Source: a virus. Taken from it: a DNA stretch of 31,916 nucleotides. Shown here in pieces: positions 7,737 to 16,796 of this stretch. The notes below the pieces were generated by a model. It ran no database searches. It had not been told where the DNA came from and worked only from the letters and a program-made list of their open reading frames with translations. Where the stretch lies: positions 1 through 31,916 of IMG/VR virus record IMGVR_UViG_3300037119_003937, one strand, 5' to 3'. Positions within the stretch are counted from its first letter, which is position 1. The number at the start of each line of letters is the position of its first letter. The position numbers were made by a program, and so were the translations under genes.

Positions 7737-8243
7737 ATGGCATACAAGATGGCAGCAAATCAAATCGGGTACCCCGCAGTCAACGATGTGTCGACGACTC
7801 AGAAAGTGCCACTCGGCACGATCGCACCTATCGTCGACAATGACGAGACGGTGCCCCACTCCGGTGAAGTTATCTACCTGAAGGCTTCCGGCGCGTCGAT
7901 CGTCGTTGGCTCTCTAGTAGACTACGACACGCATCTCGCCACCGCAGTTCTGGCTCCAGCCACTACCGGAGTCGGTCCAGTCGCAGTGGCAATGGCAATC
8001 GTTCCAGTCGCATCTTTCGGATGGTTCCAAATCGCAGGACGCGCTGCGGTAAAGGCTCCAAACGCGATGACTCCGGGAGCAGATGTATTCGCACTGGCGG
8101 CGACGCCGGGAAGTGTGGATGATGCCGCAGTAGCGGGCGAGCAGATTCTCGGTGCAAAGGTTTCAACTACGACTGGTACTCCCAGCACGGGTCTGGCCTA
8201 CATCGAAATCGCGAGACCGCATCACCAAGGGCAGATTACTTAA
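7737..8243 (+). CDS. head decoration-like protein
   Basis: A 168-residue protein, 13 bases after the coat gene with a TAAGGAG ribosome binding site and the same high-expression codon style. It is beta-rich, Ala/Val/Thr-rich and lacks cysteines. The core pattern GEVIYLKASGASIVVGSLVDYD, then GVGPVAVAMA and a WFQIAGRAAVKA segment, is the layout of small capsid-stabilising proteins (DUF2190-like) that sit beside coat genes. It should bind the outside of the shell. Evidence is size, position and strand pattern; the name of the family is a moderate inference. Confidence 0.7.
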   Translation: MAYKMAANQIGYPAVNDVSTTQKVPLGTIAPIVDNDETVPHSGEVIYLKASGASIVVGSLVDYDTHLATAVLAPATTGVGPVAVAMAIVPVASFGWFQIAGRAAVKAPNAMTPGADVFALAATPGSVDDAAVAGEQILGAKVSTTTGTPSTGLAYIEIARPHHQGQIT

Positions 8244-8245
8244 CC

Positions 8246-8572
8246 GTGTCCGCTCTCACAGGGCTTCCCGGCTCGAATGGGCGTATTCTCATCGCGCCAG
8301 CCGGGAGTCCTGTGGTTTTTCTTCGTGCTATGGGATTTAATTCTTCTGGAGCGCTATGTACGACTGCCCCAGCTCCGGGAGGATTTAGTAATGGATCCTG
8401 TATGATGGATACATCGGGTTTAGTAATGGCCTCTACAGTAAACGGAATAGCCCAGCATGTATCTGGACTTCCAGTAGATATAGACGGAGGCTTGTGTATT
8501 GAAGTTGGTGCTCCCACTAGTTATGATCAAGGAATAGGGTTTACGGCAGGAGGTCGAATTGCCGTTATCTAA
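8246..8572 (+). CDS. small head-region protein of unknown function
   Basis: A 108-residue protein starting at GTG two bases after the previous stop, without a strong ribosome binding site, so it is probably coupled to the upstream gene. It is Gly/Ala/Ser-rich with several predicted strands and no charged clusters (PAGSPVVFLRAMGFNSSGAL, then SGLPVDIDGGLCIE). It looks like a small virion protein. Its end overlaps the next start by 14 bases. No family was recognised. The base composition is already more AT-rich than the capsid gene. Confidence 0.55.
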   Translation: MSALTGLPGSNGRILIAPAGSPVVFLRAMGFNSSGALCTTAPAPGGFSNGSCMMDTSGLVMASTVNGIAQHVSGLPVDIDGGLCIEVGAPTSYDQGIGFTAGGRIAVI

Positions 8573-8783
8573 TGACCAGACTTTAGCTCTTGTGGATGCT
8601 GTGATAGCATCTGGACAAGACCTACAGACTTCGCGCCAAGCTCTTCGTGATGCCGTAGAACAAGTTCAGGCATCACAGCAAACTGTAGAGGAAATGAAAG
8701 CTACAGTAGAACAGAATGAATCCCTCCTAAAGCAAGCACGACAAGCATTGGAGGATGGAATTAGAGAAAGAGCACGGCCCTAA
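8559..8783 (+). CDS. small coiled-coil protein
   Basis: A 74-residue protein starting at TTG; GCAGGAGG five bases upstream supports this unusual start, which lies inside the end of the previous gene. Almost the whole protein is predicted coiled coil with Gln, Ala and Glu heptads (SRQALRDAVEQVQASQQTVE, continuing through residue 70). No membrane segment is present. It could be a small assembly factor for the head or neck. Function unknown. Confidence 0.55.
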   Translation: MPLSNDQTLALVDAVIASGQDLQTSRQALRDAVEQVQASQQTVEEMKATVEQNESLLKQARQALEDGIRERARP

Positions 8784-8837
8784 GATATTCGGGGACTAGG
8801 ATATCAACCGAGTTGTACTAAGGTCAGGAGACACGAT

Positions 8838-9425
8838 ATGGCAATCGGTGAAGAACTGGATTACGATCACACGCTACACGCAAGAAATCGCGGCGGAGAT
8901 GATAAACTCGCCGTGCGTTTCTTTAAGAAAGCGAAACAAAATCCTGAAAAAACGCAAACCGAAGGACGCCCCATCTTCGAGGAAGTGGACTACATCCAGA
9001 TCATGGTGCCTGGAGACCGTACTAGCATCATCGTTCGCCCTGTAGGGCCGGGGGATGAAGCACGTTTCCGGAAGCAGTATGAACACTGGAAAGCCACGCA
9101 GAACAATGATCTAGTGGTGGGTACTCCGCTAGAGGCATGGGGAATTCTCAATATGGCCCAAATTGAGGAATTCCGTTATTTCGGTATTCGAACTGTCGAG
9201 AATATGGCAGATCTCCGAGATGATGTTGTCGGACGCATCATGGGAGCCACCACGCTGAAGCAAAAAGCTAAGATCTTTGTAGAGGCTTCCAAGGCGGAAG
9301 CTCCTATGAAGGCTATGCGTGAAGCATTGGAGACCCGAGATACTGAGCTGTCAGCACTGAAGCAAGCGGTGGCAGATCAAGCCAAGATCATCGAGCAGCT
9401 GAGATTAAGGATGCCCGCCGAATAA
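8838..9425 (+). CDS. conserved phage protein, head/neck region
   Basis: A 195-residue protein with AGGAG before the ATG. Residues 50-75 (VDYIQIMVPGDRTSIIVRPV) and 79-120 (DEARFRKQYEHWKA, GTPLEAWGILNMAQIEEFRY) match a hypothetical family that I recognise from many podo- and siphophages. Within it, residues 105-130 resemble a helix-hairpin-helix (MAQIEEFRYFGIRTVENMA). The C terminus (140-195) is coiled coil. The gene is positioned between capsid genes and the gp4-like factor, so a portal-neck or DNA-contact role is conceivable. The function of the family is unknown to me. Confidence 0.65.
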   Translation: MAIGEELDYDHTLHARNRGGDDKLAVRFFKKAKQNPEKTQTEGRPIFEEVDYIQIMVPGDRTSIIVRPVGPGDEARFRKQYEHWKATQNNDLVVGTPLEAWGILNMAQIEEFRYFGIRTVENMADLRDDVVGRIMGATTLKQKAKIFVEASKAEAPMKAMREALETRDTELSALKQAVADQAKIIEQLRLRMPAE

Positions 9426-9434
9426 GGAGCTAGG

Positions 9435-10184
9435 ATGTCTTACGAAGCAGTAGAGTATACCTATCAGCAGATTCTTATGGATATCTGTAGGTATGTAGGG
9501 CATCCTGTTCCAGCGGATCCAGCAGGCTCACAAGATCCTGCTGTTATCCAGATGGGCGCGGCACTCAACTTTGCCCTTGAACATATCTTGACCCGCAGAG
9601 ATTGGCATGCCCTTACGAAGCGTGCTACGCTCGCTGTAGTGGCTGACAGCGCAGGTCAGGAAGAAAAGAGTTTCGCACTACCGGCAGATTTCAGCCACTT
9701 TGTTGAGCAAACGCAATGGTCTCAAGGATCTTCAGAGCCTGCTGGTGGTCCAATCAGTACTCAGGCATGGCAGTCGTACATCGTACGAAATTTCTCCATG
9801 CAGTTGACTCTCTACTGGCAGCTTCGTGAGAATCTTCTGTGGTTTCTGTACCCACCACATCCAACATCTGTAGACTTCGAGTATATGTATATCTCGAAGG
9901 GACAAGTCATTGACGCAGATGATGCTGCAAAGTATAAGAATCGAGCAGCCAAGAATGGGGATACTTTCGTTCTTGACGGATTTCTCTTATCTCTTCTCGC
10001 TCGTTACCACTATCTATCTTGGAAGGGATTTGATACTGTAGCAGCAGAGAGCGACTTCAATCAAATATTAGAGTCGCGCACAGGCACAGAAAGAGCCTCT
10101 CCTGTGCTTTCTCTTGTTCGTCGAAGAAGCATGCCCCTTATTGATCCAGTACATTCGGTTCCAGATACGGGGTATGGACTTTAA
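9435..10184 (+). CDS. head-to-tail adaptor, P22 gp4-like
   Basis: A 249-residue protein with ATAAGGAG upstream. Its N-terminal helices (YTYQQILMDICRYVG, then AVIQMGAALNFALEHILTRR) and the central strand pair around YWQLRENLLWFLYPPHP fit the gp4-like tail accessory factors that plug the portal and start the short tail. The last 100 residues carry a helix-rich section (FLLSLLARYHYLSW) typical of this group. It is followed, with a one-base TAATG overlap, by the gp10-like hub, mirroring the gp4-gp10 order of P22. Length is larger than P22 gp4 (about 166 residues), so homology is at the level of fold and order, not confirmed by sequence. Confidence 0.65.
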   Translation: MSYEAVEYTYQQILMDICRYVGHPVPADPAGSQDPAVIQMGAALNFALEHILTRRDWHALTKRATLAVVADSAGQEEKSFALPADFSHFVEQTQWSQGSSEPAGGPISTQAWQSYIVRNFSMQLTLYWQLRENLLWFLYPPHPTSVDFEYMYISKGQVIDADDAAKYKNRAAKNGDTFVLDGFLLSLLARYHYLSWKGFDTVAAESDFNQILESRTGTERASPVLSLVRRRSMPLIDPVHSVPDTGYGL

Positions 10185-11836
10185 TGTTGCGACCTCTTAC
10201 TCGTAAGAGATCTCGCCCCGTTCCACTGAGAATCCACAAATGGGATCTTTTACCACCTCCAGTTAAGGGTCTAGATATAACCCTGCCGTTCTCAGATCAA
10301 GACCCGAGAACGGCCTTGGTTCTGGAGAATTTTATCTGCCGTAGAGCAGGAGCAGAACTTCGCGGCGGGGCTGGTCGTTGGACTACGAACTTAGGTGGTG
10401 TAGGTACGGAATCTCCTGTGAATTCTCTGGCAGGATATCTTCCATCAAGAGGAACTGGTAGCGTTGAAGCAGCGAAACTCTTTGCTTTCTGTGAAGATGA
10501 GGAAGTATATGACGTCACATCACAAACAAGCGAAGCAACAGTTCCAGTTTCAGTATTAACTCTAGCAGGGCAAATTGAGCCGGGGTACGTCAGTCATGTG
10601 AATTTTGCTGGTGTAGGGACGAACTACCTCCTAGTAGCTATTCCAGGAGTAGGCTACTACACCTATGATCATACCGGAGGATGGGTCAATCGTACTGCAA
10701 GTGTCACTGGGGTAAGCTTGACGAACGTTGCTTTCGTCATGATTTGGAAGAAAAGAATCTGGTTTATTCTCCACAATGATCAATCTGCATGGTATCTTCC
10801 CGCTGGAGCTATTGTAGGGGCTGCAACAGAATTTGATTTTGGCCCCCATCTGGCGCACGGTGGAACTTTGCAGATGCTTGCTTCTTGGACCAGAGATGCT
10901 GGTGAGGGTATCGACGATAATCTCGTGGCTGTAGGTTCAGGAGGAGACGTAATTGTATATCAAGGAACGGACCCTGCCAGCGCAGCCACTTTTGGAATGA
11001 TTGGTCGTTGGTATACTGGACCTCCGCCTTATGGTCGTCGTTTTGCTACGAAGTATGGTGGAGATCTTGGCATTCTCTGTGAAAATGGTGTAGAGTTCAT
11101 GTCTCGCCTTGTGGGGGCGCAGGGACTTCTTGAACCTGATGGAGAGCAGGTTAATGGAGCTACTCGCCGGTACAATGAAGTGATTGCGCGAGATATACGA
11201 GATACTCGTGGCGAGCAGGGATGGTATGCTATTCACACTACTTCTGAGGATTGTGTAGTTGTGCTCACACCACACAATGTAGAGGGAGAAGAGCTTCAGT
11301 ATTGCTTCTCCACAGTTCCGGCTGCGTGGTCTATCTTTTCTAACATAGCTGCTCTTTCCGGGGAATTTTTCAATGGAGATTTGTTCATCGGTACTCCTAA
11401 CGGAACTATTCAGCGTATGTTTGATTCAGATACAGATGACGAACTTACAGATGGTACTCTAGGTGAAGATGTAATAGGACATCTGCAGTCTGCCTTTATT
11501 CCGCCCAATAATGATCGTATGCAATTGAAGATTCCGCAACTTCTTCAAATTATGCTTACGTCTACAGAACCTCCGTCAGTATTGGCGCGTATCAACACAG
11601 AATGGTCAGGGCAGGCTACTTCGGGCACACCATCTATACTTCCCGGTGAAAATGCTATCTGGGACACCTCCCAATGGGATGAAGCTGTGTGGAGTGGCTC
11701 GGCTAACACCTATCTCGTTTGGATTGGGTGTTCGGGATTGGGGTGTTATTTCTCTTTACGACTTTCCATTACTGGAAAGCCAAGAACTACCTTCACAAGC
11801 TGGAAAGTTATCCATACTCTGGGGGGCTTGATGTGA
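10184..11836 (+). CDS. tail hub / stabilisation protein, P22 gp10-like
   Basis: A 550-residue beta-rich protein. The start KRSRPVPLRIHKWDLLPPP followed by LENFICRRAGAELRGG (residues 48-63) is characteristic of podoviral tail-hub proteins that open with a small N-terminal arm and then fold as beta-propellers. Repeated Gly-Val and Trp-Tyr strand motifs fill the middle, for example FATKYGGDLGILCENGVEFM at about 288-307. Size is close to P22 gp10 (about 472 residues). The C-terminal region (residues 460-550) is a separate domain. It overlaps the previous gene by one base and the next by four. It should form the hexameric hub between gp4-like protein and fibres. Confidence 0.7.
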   Translation: MLRPLTRKRSRPVPLRIHKWDLLPPPVKGLDITLPFSDQDPRTALVLENFICRRAGAELRGGAGRWTTNLGGVGTESPVNSLAGYLPSRGTGSVEAAKLFAFCEDEEVYDVTSQTSEATVPVSVLTLAGQIEPGYVSHVNFAGVGTNYLLVAIPGVGYYTYDHTGGWVNRTASVTGVSLTNVAFVMIWKKRIWFILHNDQSAWYLPAGAIVGAATEFDFGPHLAHGGTLQMLASWTRDAGEGIDDNLVAVGSGGDVIVYQGTDPASAATFGMIGRWYTGPPPYGRRFATKYGGDLGILCENGVEFMSRLVGAQGLLEPDGEQVNGATRRYNEVIARDIRDTRGEQGWYAIHTTSEDCVVVLTPHNVEGEELQYCFSTVPAAWSIFSNIAALSGEFFNGDLFIGTPNGTIQRMFDSDTDDELTDGTLGEDVIGHLQSAFIPPNNDRMQLKIPQLLQIMLTSTEPPSVLARINTEWSGQATSGTPSILPGENAIWDTSQWDEAVWSGSANTYLVWIGCSGLGCYFSLRLSITGKPRTTFTSWKVIHTLGGLM

Positions 11837-12273
11837 TTATTACCTCCCGTAAGCCGGAAAATAAACATCTTCTCTATGGGTACCTCAAAGAGAAGAAAGT
11901 ACTAGAATGTTGGTCAGATGATTTTCAAGGATTTGGAGTTCTAAACACAGAACTTGCGCTCAAAGCCGTTGTGGGCTACAATTCGTTTTGTCGACGAACT
12001 TGTTCGATGCACGTTGCAGGAGAGGGAAATTGGATTACAAGGGAATTACTCTTTGTATCCTTTGATTATCCTTTTCGTCAACTTGATGTCGTTCAAATAT
12101 TCGTTTCGGCAGCCGCAAGCAATGAACGGGCGTTGAAGCTTCAGAGTCGATTGGGCTTCAAGCCGCTTGTCATCATTCCAAGGGGCTGGGATGAAAGTAC
12201 CGATTTAGTCGTGCAAACCATGACTAAGGAGGCTTGCGAGTGGTTGAAAGGGAATTATGAGCAGGCTGCTTGA
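11833..12273 (+). CDS. GNAT-family acetyltransferase-like protein
   Basis: A 146-residue protein starting at GTG, which overlaps the hub stop by four bases (GTGA); a longer version from 11719 would lie inside the hub gene and is rejected. Residues 88-118 (VVQIFVSAAASNERALKLQ then RLGFK) match motif B of GNAT acetyltransferases, where an Asn-x-x-Ala helix packs on acetyl-CoA. The upstream helix WITRELLFVSFDYPF matches phage GNAT-like proteins. The canonical Q/R-x-x-G-x-G/A loop is not obvious, so catalysis is uncertain. GNAT-like proteins in this slot between tail hub and internal proteins occur in other podoviruses; whether they modify virion proteins, a host target or have become structural is not known. 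Confidence 0.7.
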   Translation: MIITSRKPENKHLLYGYLKEKKVLECWSDDFQGFGVLNTELALKAVVGYNSFCRRTCSMHVAGEGNWITRELLFVSFDYPFRQLDVVQIFVSAAASNERALKLQSRLGFKPLVIIPRGWDESTDLVVQTMTKEACEWLKGNYEQAA

Positions 12274-13528
12274 CACCCATTTCGGTATGACGCCGGAGCG
12301 GGCATTCATGCCCCTAGGCGGGCGTATGACTTTGGAGGGTGGAAAGAGCAGCGCCCCTCCAGCTCCAGATTATCGTGGTGCCGCAGAACAAACTGCGGCC
12401 GGAAACAAAGAAGCCCTTACTCAACAGACCTTCGCTAATCGACCTGATCAAGTAACTCCGTGGGGTACCTCTCAGTGGACTCCTACGTCTACTATAGATC
12501 CATCTACGGGACAAGCAGTTACAAAATGGTCACAGAATCAGCAAGTATCTCCTGCTCTTCAGGGCGCTCTTGATCAGCAACTTGATCTTCAAGGTAAAAG
12601 GACAGACTTAGCTTCAGGTCAGCTAGATCGCGTTGCGGCTGATATGTCGCAGCCGTTCGATTGGCAGAATCTTCCTGGAACGGGAGCTACTCCTCAGACA
12701 CGGAATCTTGCTCCAACGACTACAGCATTCGACCCAAATGCCTTCGCAAAGCAAAGGGACGATTACACGGCAGCGGCTTGGGAGCAGATGCGTCCTGAGC
12801 ATCAACGACAAGAAGAATCTGTACGTACTCGTCTTATGAACCAAGGTCTCACTCAAGGAAGCGAAGCTTATAACAATGAGCTAGCTCGTCTGCAAGGTCA
12901 GCAAGGTACAGAGCGCTGGAATGCTCTAAATGCTGGAATTACTCAGCAAAAGACCTTGAATGATATGATGCTGGCCTCCCAAGGGCAGGCTTTCGGCCAG
13001 CAAGCGACTGCATCAGGACAAGGCTTTGCTCAAGATAAAGACTCTGCGGCATTTCAAAATCTACAGAGGCAGCAGGCTATCGCCGAGCAGGCTCAACGGC
13101 GGGGTATATCCCTAAATGAAATGAATGCGCTTCTCACAGGACAGCAAATCAGTCCTGTGAATATGCCGAGCTTCTCCCCTGCCGGTCAGGGTCAAGGCGC
13201 TAATCTTCTTGCTGCTGCTCAAGGACAAGGTCAGTACGATATGTCTAAGTACCAAGCAGATCAAGCTCTGCAGGGTCAGACAAACGCTGGCCTCGGTACT
13301 CTTGCTGGACTCGCTGCATACGCTGCAATCTCCGACAGGCGCTTGAAGAGGCATATCAGGCGTATTGGGAAGCTTGCTTCGGGCATTCCGGTGTATCTCT
13401 TCAAATATCGTGGCTCCAATGAGAATCACATTGGAGTTATGGCGGATGAGGTCTTGCCAGTAATTCCATCAGCAGTCATCCAGCGTATTGATGGGTATTA
13501 CATGGTGATGTACTCGAAACTTCGTTAG
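12257..13528 (+). CDS. tail/internal virion protein with C-terminal S74 chaperone domain
   Basis: A 423-residue protein starting at an ATG inside the previous gene with AAAGGG upstream. Residues 20-330 are Gln-rich, Pro-poor and helical (QATASGQGFAQDKDSAAFQN), like podoviral needle or ejection-associated proteins. Residues 357-423 form a peptidase S74-type intramolecular chaperone: SDRRLKRHIRRIG contains the Ser359 and Lys364 pair expected for self-cleavage, followed by VYLFKYRG, HIGVMADEV and a C-terminal YSKL. In tail spikes this domain helps trimer folding and then cuts itself off. The Ser-Lys pair suggests cleavage is possible here too. The gene is located after the GNAT-like gene and before ejection-protein candidates. 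Confidence 0.75.
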   Translation: MSRLLDTHFGMTPERAFMPLGGRMTLEGGKSSAPPAPDYRGAAEQTAAGNKEALTQQTFANRPDQVTPWGTSQWTPTSTIDPSTGQAVTKWSQNQQVSPALQGALDQQLDLQGKRTDLASGQLDRVAADMSQPFDWQNLPGTGATPQTRNLAPTTTAFDPNAFAKQRDDYTAAAWEQMRPEHQRQEESVRTRLMNQGLTQGSEAYNNELARLQGQQGTERWNALNAGITQQKTLNDMMLASQGQAFGQQATASGQGFAQDKDSAAFQNLQRQQAIAEQAQRRGISLNEMNALLTGQQISPVNMPSFSPAGQGQGANLLAAAQGQGQYDMSKYQADQALQGQTNAGLGTLAGLAAYAAISDRRLKRHIRRIGKLASGIPVYLFKYRGSNENHIGVMADEVLPVIPSAVIQRIDGYYMVMYSKLR

Positions 13529-13537
13529 GAGAAGAAA

Positions 13538-13969
13538 ATGCCTTACGGTCCAGGAACATACGGCCCCGACTCACTTCAGAGCGGAACGGATCTTGCCGCC
13601 CTCCCAGAGCAAGAGAAGAAAGCAGCCCTGCGAAAGCAAGGTATTCCAGAGGCACTCATCGATCAGATTCTCGCCCTTTCGTTGAATGATCCCTCTGGGC
13701 TGAACAAGCAATATGATATGAGCGCTTATATTCGTCGTGGAGCATTCACTCCTCAGCAAACGACAAGTGTTCCAGGAGCTATCGCTCAGGGACTCGCCGG
13801 AGGTATAGCCGGGCACATTGACAAGAATTACGCCAAGGCTATTCGTGATTACGAAGGTTCAAATGTCAGGGGCCGCAAGAGTCTACTCGGCGCAATGTTT
13901 CCGGGGAAGAAAAGTACCAGCAACGCATTCGATTATCGCCCTGAAATCGACTACACAGGAATCGAGTAG
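13538..13969 (+). CDS. small virion-region protein
   Basis: A 143-residue protein with TAGGAG before its ATG. The N terminus MPYGPGTYGPDS is a recurrent opening of small proteins next to ejection genes. A helix-turn segment (QEKKAALRKQGIPEALIDQI, residues 25-44) is followed by an Ala/Gly-rich hydrophobic stretch PGAIAQGLAGGIAGHIDKN (81-99) that could be a short amphipathic or membrane-interacting helix. The last residues are polar. Overlap of one base with the next gene indicates an operon with the ejection proteins. Function is unassigned. Confidence 0.6.
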   Translation: MPYGPGTYGPDSLQSGTDLAALPEQEKKAALRKQGIPEALIDQILALSLNDPSGLNKQYDMSAYIRRGAFTPQQTTSVPGAIAQGLAGGIAGHIDKNYAKAIRDYEGSNVRGRKSLLGAMFPGKKSTSNAFDYRPEIDYTGIE

Positions 13970-15024
13970 TGGCGGACAATCCTTACGAAGCGAGGGTATT
14001 AAGACTCACAGCAGAGCTTGATGCCCTACGAAAGCAACCTCAGATTCCGATGTTTAGTCCGGAGGAGGTTGCGCGTCGTGAGGAAGAACGCTTACGAGAA
14101 CAGCAACTCGCTACTCTGGGCCTTCTATCTGGAGACAAGCCCCTACAGGCTGTCAGTGCTCCACTTCTAAGGAAAGCTCTGGAGGCTGGAGAAACAAAGA
14201 TTACAGATCATGGGGAGTATAGCCCTAGAGAAGGAAAACTTCGTGTTTTCCCCGAATATCTTCGTCGTCTTGAAGAAAATCGCTTGGCCGCTGATTTAGG
14301 GAGAGCCGAGACTGGGCGTGACTCTGCAGATTTTCGTGCCAGTGAATCAACCAAAGCGCAAGATGCTCGCGCAGCACTCCAAGCCTCACAAGCTGAAATT
14401 CTCGCTCCATATAGGGACGCGACTTTGAAGCTTCGAGAAGAAATGGCAAAACTCACAGCACTGAGAACGAAGCTTGCCGCCCAGAAAGCAGGCAGGGGCG
14501 AGGATCTCAAAGGTCAGGCGTACAAGGACATGAAGAAAGCTGGAGAAGATTTGGATGAATTGGATCTTATTGAAACCAAGCTCACCAAAGAATTCTCCGG
14601 CGGTACCGCTCAAGGCTTGACGTTCCTCGGGAAGACTCAGGACGCCATTACGTCACAATTTCCCGGTTTCGTTCCAGATCAATGGATGAAGAATCGTGAA
14701 GCGTGGGCTACGCTTCAACGACTGGGCGAGATGAAGAAACGTTACGCCCTTTTCGGGGCTACCCTCACGGGCAATGAGAAGAGCTCGTGGGAAGCAGTCA
14801 CCCCACCGCGAGGACTTAGTGGCGTGGATCTCGTAAAGTGGTTCGACACGCAAAAGACTCTCGTACATCGAGCTATCGGGAAAAATGCGGAAGCTCTTGC
14901 AGAGGGCGGGGCTAACAAGAATCAATTGGAAACCTTCACCAGAGGTCTCTACAAGGCACCACAAAAGAAGAAAGTGCAAATGTGGGATCCGACCACAAAC
15001 TCATTCACTGAAGTGGAAGAGTAA
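13969..15024 (+). CDS. putative internal virion / ejection protein, coiled coil
   Basis: A 351-residue protein starting at a GTG that overlaps the previous stop (TAGTG). It is highly charged and mostly helical; residues 10-60 (EEVARREEERLREQQLATLG) and 95-200 are coiled coils, including EEMAKLTALRTKLAAQK. The last third contains a globular part with WDPTTNSFTEVEE at the end. No signal peptide or cysteines were seen. Long Ala/Glu-rich coiled-coil proteins in this position, just before an Ala/Gly-rich large protein, resemble the ejected core proteins of podoviruses. The evidence is gene order and composition. Confidence 0.6.
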   Translation: MADNPYEARVLRLTAELDALRKQPQIPMFSPEEVARREEERLREQQLATLGLLSGDKPLQAVSAPLLRKALEAGETKITDHGEYSPREGKLRVFPEYLRRLEENRLAADLGRAETGRDSADFRASESTKAQDARAALQASQAEILAPYRDATLKLREEMAKLTALRTKLAAQKAGRGEDLKGQAYKDMKKAGEDLDELDLIETKLTKEFSGGTAQGLTFLGKTQDAITSQFPGFVPDQWMKNREAWATLQRLGEMKKRYALFGATLTGNEKSSWEAVTPPRGLSGVDLVKWFDTQKTLVHRAIGKNAEALAEGGANKNQLETFTRGLYKAPQKKKVQMWDPTTNSFTEVEE

Positions 15025-16793
15025 TGGCGGATAAGCCCTACAAGAGTCGATTCCACCCTAATCACGGTGAATTTCGTTTCCCTCTGGAGATGCCAGAGGA
15101 AGAAATCAATGCCGTTATGGGGCGTTTCCAGGGCGCGCTGACCAGTGGAGGAGCGGGTACAGCCCCCAGTGGCACACCCGGCAGCGCCGGGGGTCCTGAC
15201 GCGTCACAGCCCTTTCCTGAGTCATCTACAGTCGTTACCCCATACGCTACTGGCAACCTACCCGGGACTCTAAAGCAGATGGGCGAGGAAGCATCAGGCA
15301 TGGGTAAGTTCCGTCTAGGATTAGAGCAATCCGGGGCACGGACGGCTCGTGCTTTGGGTATTCCACAGACCCTACGCGCTGCGGGTGTACCTCTCGATCC
15401 TCAAGGTGATGAAGCTCTTGATGCCGTCGCGAAAGGCACGGGAGTTCCAGGAGCCCTTGGTGACTTCACCGGCAGTACTATTCAGGGTATAGGGGCTGGA
15501 CGCCTTCTTACGAAGGCAGCTCCAGCTGCGCTCACAAGATTTGCAGGAGCTCATCCAAAGACTGCCGCTTATCTTGGATCTGCGGGAGGCAGTTCTGGAA
15601 TTACCGCAGCTATGACTCCTGGAGATTTGGAAACTCGCGGAATAGAAGCGAGTAAAGCAGCAGCTATGGCGCTTCCAATGACTTTCGCGGCTCGTCAAAT
15701 AGCGCAGCCCCTGACTATGAATCAAGCGGGGCAGAATTTGAAAGCTGCCACAGGGGAAGTACCCCCAGTTCACATCGGGGCAGAAAGCAAGCTCGTTCGT
15801 GATACTGGCTCTGTAGTTAAGGATATTCCTTTCATGGGAAATCCTCTTCTTTCAGGAGAAGAGCGCGTCTTTGGATCTGGCGTACGACAACTCTGGGCTC
15901 AAGCTACACCTCCTGGAAAAGATACTCTACTGCAAGTGGGGGATAAAGTCCGTAGAGGACAGCTTTTCAACGATTTGAGCGCTCAATTCGACGACACCTA
16001 CTCTTTATTACTCAAAGGTGTGAACGTACCCATTAGGACTAAAGATAAGGCTACCATCGTCCAAATCATTGACGGCACTCTTACTCCTGCCGACGCAAGG
16101 CAAGTTCACAAGTTCATTTCCAATAGATTTCCAAAAGACTTTAGCGTTTCTGGAAAAACTTGGAAAGAATTACAGGATACAATCCGAGATAAAGCCGATG
16201 AGTTCCGTAAGGGTGGTACGACCATCGATAACAAGATGGCCCAAACGTATGATCGAATCGACAAATACCTTTCCGTAGTGAGAAATCGTGGATTGGCTCC
16301 GGGAGTTGTACAGAAGCTTGACGCTACAGATCAAGCCTTTGCATCACGAAAGATTTTAGAGACAGCGGTGGCACTTCCCGGTGGTGAGCGGGAGCTTACT
16401 CCGAACATGCTGTCCAAGGCACTTCGTATTCACACTTCAGAAGATGCCTTGGCACGAGGACAAGGTACGAATCAAAGTCTTATCGATCCTTTGGCAGCTT
16501 CTCTCGGAGATATGGGGGAGAAGAATACAGCGCAGGCTCTGTGGAATTTTAGACGTCTTATCAGCCCTGCTGTTACTGGACTAGCCACTGGAATGGCGAC
16601 CGGTGTTCCTGCGCTGGCAGCGGCTCCCGCTGGAATTGCCGCTGGAATGAATCTTCTTGGTTCCGGGCGTAGAGGAGCCAGCGTAATGTTCGGAGACACT
16701 GGTCCTCAACGTGCTATGGCTCAGTGGCTTCGAAATCGACCAATGGATATTCCCGGAGCAGTGTCGGGTCTAGACCTACAGACACAGGAGTAG
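15024..16793 (+). CDS. putative DNA-ejection protein
   Basis: A 589-residue protein whose ATG overlaps the upstream stop by one base. It has an N-terminal 100-residue Pro/Gly/Ser-rich linker, Ala/Gly-rich hydrophobic helices at residues 125-235 (LTKAAPAALTRFAGAH, GSAGGSSGITAAM) and 510-560 (AVTGLATGMATGVPALAAAP), separated by a charged helical centre. Hydrophobic Ala/Gly helices that could insert into membranes are characteristic of ejection proteins such as P22 gp16 and gp20 and their relatives. No transglycosylase motif was found. The role is to leave the particle with the DNA and help cross the envelope; inferred from composition and location. Confidence 0.6.
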   Translation: MADKPYKSRFHPNHGEFRFPLEMPEEEINAVMGRFQGALTSGGAGTAPSGTPGSAGGPDASQPFPESSTVVTPYATGNLPGTLKQMGEEASGMGKFRLGLEQSGARTARALGIPQTLRAAGVPLDPQGDEALDAVAKGTGVPGALGDFTGSTIQGIGAGRLLTKAAPAALTRFAGAHPKTAAYLGSAGGSSGITAAMTPGDLETRGIEASKAAAMALPMTFAARQIAQPLTMNQAGQNLKAATGEVPPVHIGAESKLVRDTGSVVKDIPFMGNPLLSGEERVFGSGVRQLWAQATPPGKDTLLQVGDKVRRGQLFNDLSAQFDDTYSLLLKGVNVPIRTKDKATIVQIIDGTLTPADARQVHKFISNRFPKDFSVSGKTWKELQDTIRDKADEFRKGGTTIDNKMAQTYDRIDKYLSVVRNRGLAPGVVQKLDATDQAFASRKILETAVALPGGERELTPNMLSKALRIHTSEDALARGQGTNQSLIDPLAASLGDMGEKNTAQALWNFRRLISPAVTGLATGMATGVPALAAAPAGIAAGMNLLGSGRRGASVMFGDTGPQRAMAQWLRNRPMDIPGAVSGLDLQTQE

Positions 16794-16796
16794 AAA

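Noticed and set aside
11719-11832. Longer N terminus for the GNAT-like protein
   Set aside because: It lies within the hub gene and gives a hydrophobic stretch with no ribosome binding site; the GTGA overlap at 11833 is the usual coupling in this genome.
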